This document shows positions 62,592 through 64,000 of a stretch of DNA of 64,000 nt, piece by piece; position 1 is the first letter of the stretch, and each line of letters begins with the position of its first letter. The notes under the pieces were generated by a model that saw nothing but the letters and a program-made list of their open reading frames with translations, searched no databases and was not told where the DNA came from. A program made the position numbers and the translations under genes. The DNA lies in assembly GCA_963770485.1 (NCBI GenBank), contig CAVYPX010000009.1, forward strand, positions 620,001-684,000, written 5' to 3'. The DNA is from CAVVEC01 sp963770485. GTDB taxonomy: Bacteria > Acidobacteriota > Terriglobia > Terriglobales > Acidobacteriaceae.

Positions 62592-62609
62592 GGCCTCATC
62601 CTACACTTC

Positions 62610-62729
62610 CCTGGTGCCCCAGGTTCGCGTCCGTTCTTTGCAACGCTAACCTGGGTGGCGGTGCGCTCGGAGGCGACACCGGTGTAGAGTTTGTATATGC
62701 CGCGCGGTCTGCGACGGTTCCACGAATCC
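62610..62729 (+). repeat. REP-like element with RAYT 5' end, copy A
   Basis: The palindrome CCAGGTTcGCGT...ACGCtAACCTGG (62619-62654) is followed by a conserved 75-bp stretch leading into the RAYT start codon. It shares ~97% identity over 119-120 bp with copy B at 63313-63431. Confidence 0.85.
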
Positions 62730-62926
62730 GGACAGTCCGCTACCTGCATCGCAATCCGGTGAAGCGTGGACTGGTGAAGGAACCGGGCGACTGGAAGTGG
62801 AGCAGTTTTCGCCACTATGCCTTGCGGGAAATCGGAGTTGTCGAAATCGAATCCGAATGGACGGCCAGAGACCGGGAGAAAAGAAATCGAGATGAACCGG
62901 CGCGAGTGTTCCTCCGCCCAGGTTAG
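62697..62926 (+). pseudogene. Collapsed RAYT (REP-associated tyrosine transposase)
   Basis: Only the ends survive. MPRGLRRFHESGQ from the ATG at 62697 is the family N-terminus. The C-terminus is then read in another frame from 62738: YLHRNPVKRGLVKEP, WKWSSFRHY, to TAG 62924-62926. The central HUH and tyrosine catalytic part is deleted, so it is inactive. It is flanked by inverted REP-like palindromes, as expected for a RAYT unit. Confidence 0.85.
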
Positions 62927-62961
62927 CGTCCAAAGAACGGACGCGAACCTGGGGCACCAGG
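62917..62961 (-). repeat. REP-like palindrome, copy C (inverted)
   Basis: CCCAGGTTAGCGTCC...GGACGCGAACCTGGGG, the same element as copy A on the opposite strand. It closes the RAYT unit and contains its stop codon region. Confidence 0.85.
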
Positions 62962-63000
62962 CTGGGAGTTATTTCATGTAGATGGGAAGGAGAGGAGACG

Positions 63001-63237
63001 GTGTTCGTGTCTGATTTGCACTCACTTCTAAGTGGACCTTATTATTACCTCATTCTCGGGATTATATCATTGTCAGTAGGTGTAGTTTCGACATGTACGG
63101 GAGTAACGTGGGCATGCTTTGGTCGTGTTATTTACCGTGCCGAGCAACCAAAGGCGTTTTGGGAGGACGTTATAGCCTGTTACCTCATTGGTGTTTGTTT
63201 CATTGGATACTTCTTGTATAAGGTCTACGGACTTTGA
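63001..63237 (+). CDS. Small membrane protein between REP-like elements (78 aa)
   Basis: GTG start with GGAGAGGAG just upstream. Two TM segments: YYYLILGIISLSVGVVSTCT and VIACYLIGVCFIGYFLYKVY. A polar loop between them has FGRVIYRAEQPKAFWED. AT content is higher than in neighbouring genes, which suits an acquired gene. It lies between copies C and B, so it is possible cargo or a bystander. Family unknown. Confidence 0.65.
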   Translation: MFVSDLHSLLSGPYYYLILGIISLSVGVVSTCTGVTWACFGRVIYRAEQPKAFWEDVIACYLIGVCFIGYFLYKVYGL

Positions 63238-63312
63238 AACTGGTCTGGTCTTTCTTCGGGAGCCGATCACACTCCGCGATCTTTTTACCCGGCGGCATGT
63301 CGATGGCGATAG

Positions 63313-63431
63313 CCTGGTGCCCCAGGTTCGCGTCCGTTCTTTGGACGCTAACCTGGGTGGCGGTTCACTCGGAGGCGACACCGGTGTAGAGTTTGTATAT
63401 GCCGCGCGGTCTGCGGCGGTTCCACGAATCC
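63313..63431 (+). repeat. REP-like element with RAYT 5' end, copy B
   Basis: Repeats copy A from CCTGGTGCCCC through the RAYT start region to CCACGAATCC, then stops abruptly at unrelated DNA. It is a solo left end without the gene. Confidence 0.85.
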
Positions 63432-63480
63432 CCCGCGCGGTTTGACCCGGTTTTCCGCCCGCCTGTAAGATCGAAGCTTC

Positions 63481-63564
63481 AGCTATCAGCTCTCAGCCGT
63501 CAGCTTTCAGCTTGGGCCAAATCCCTGCGTCCACGCCAAACTGATAGCTGATGGCCGAGAGCTG
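63481..63564. repeat. Word-type inverted repeat (CAGCTATCAGCTCTCAG)
   Basis: AGCTATCAGCTCTCAGCCGT, CAGCTTTCAGCTTGG on the left are mirrored by CTGATAGCTGATGGCCGAGA, GCTG before valS. Confidence 0.75.
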
Positions 63565-63571
63565 CTTTTCT

Positions 63572-64000
63572 ATGCCTCACGACCTGCCCAAATCTTACGA
63601 ACCGGGCGCGATTGAAACGCGCTGGGCCGAGTACTGGATCAAGGAGAAGCTGTTCTCCGTGCCCGCACCGCCGCCCGGGGAAACGCGCCCGGTGTTCACG
63701 TTGTTGTTGCCGCCTCCAAACGTAACTGGACGCCTGCACATGGGCCACATGCTCAACCAGACGCAGATGGACATCATTGTGCGCTGGCACCGCATGCGCG
63801 GATTTCTGACGTTGTGGCTGCCGGGCACGGATCACGCCGGGATCGCCACCCAGATGATGGTCGAACGGCAACTGGCTAGTGAAGGCAAGAAGCGCCGCGA
63901 TCTGGGGCGCGAGGCATTCGTTGAGCGCGTCTGGGAATGGAAGAAGCACTACGGCGGCGCCATTCTTGATCAGATGAAGCGCCTGGGCGCTTCGGTGGAT
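63572..64000 (+). CDS. valS: Valine-tRNA ligase (3' end cut by window edge)
   Basis: Class I synthetase start, 143 codons visible and open to the window end. MPHDLPKSYEPGAIETRWAE leads to FTLLLPPPNVTGRLHMGHML (HIGH motif as HMGH) and LPGTDHAGIATQMMVERQL. The ATG at 63572 immediately follows the word repeat. PPPNVTG and the HAGIATQ stretch point to ValRS rather than IleRS or LeuRS. The rest of the enzyme lies beyond the window. Confidence 0.95.
   Translation, partial: MPHDLPKSYEPGAIETRWAEYWIKEKLFSVPAPPPGETRPVFTLLLPPPNVTGRLHMGHMLNQTQMDIIVRWHRMRGFLTLWLPGTDHAGIATQMMVERQLASEGKKRRDLGREAFVERVWEWKKHYGGAILDQMKRLGASVD

Overview
The window (about 60% GC, genes on both strands) looks like a chromosomal segment of a soil-type Acidobacteriota, probably of the Terriglobia/Koribacter kind. 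This is inferred from gene content and repeat style, because no rRNA or other phylogenetic marker was found. Supporting features are an Oar-like TonB receptor with an N-terminal carboxypeptidase-regulatory domain, a PurF of the Fe-S/propeptide class, orphan MacB-type permeases, an HAF-repeat exported protein, and many intergenic hairpins built from short repeated words. No tRNA, rRNA, CRISPR array, prophage or intact insertion sequence was recognised.

Layout. 1-10 kb: a 5'-truncated PcrA/UvrD helicase, a tiny very basic protein, an APC permease, adenosine deaminase, a CDF metal exporter, an exported HEAT protein, a DAO-type oxidoreductase and PrmC. 10-20.4 kb: the TonB receptor, purL-purF on the minus strand, a lycopene-cyclase-domain-like membrane protein, and selB. 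20.5-28.2 kb: an AhpD-like protein, a DUF4440-like protein, trmFO, two orphan ABC permeases, an exported M23 peptidase and a membrane protein. 28.4-34.3 kb: two exported proteins, der, a DinG-type Fe-S helicase and a VapC/AbrB toxin-antitoxin pair with a visible promoter and operator. 34.4-41.3 kb: queD, queE and queC, split by a PadR operon whose last gene is frameshifted, then a TPR protein and a PilT-like ATPase. 41.3-51.2 kb: an S9 peptidase, a LeuA-like aldolase, two small proteins, an NRAMP-like transporter with its DtxR/MntR regulator, purD, purE and galU. 51.3-56.1 kb: rpe, a BamD-like lipoprotein and a receiver protein with a huge disordered tail. 56.1-63.6 kb is an accessory stretch: a parS-like palindrome, strong hairpins, a duplicated DoxX-like protein, an HAF protein, a TetR/NTF2 pair sharing an operator motif, a LytTR regulator, DinB, a wrecked RAYT transposase inside REP-like palindromes, and a small AT-richer membrane ORF. 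The 3' edge holds the start of valS.

Pathways. Purine synthesis (purF, purL, purD, purE), queuosine precursor synthesis (queD, queE, queC), translation and tRNA functions (selB, trmFO, prmC, der, valS) and Mn/Fe homeostasis (dtxR plus NRAMP) are the coherent themes. selB implies that the organism decodes UGA as selenocysteine.

The most unusual signal is the repeat landscape. (a) GC-rich short palindromes sit between genes and also in frame inside uvrD/pcrA, prmC and purL. (b) Intergenic inverted repeats are each made of a different tandem word, and some are read into protein termini or linkers (trmFO, der, the APC permease). (c) Long TGTCATCC-type palindromes occur at several sites. (d) A REP/RAYT family shows a collapsed transposase remnant.
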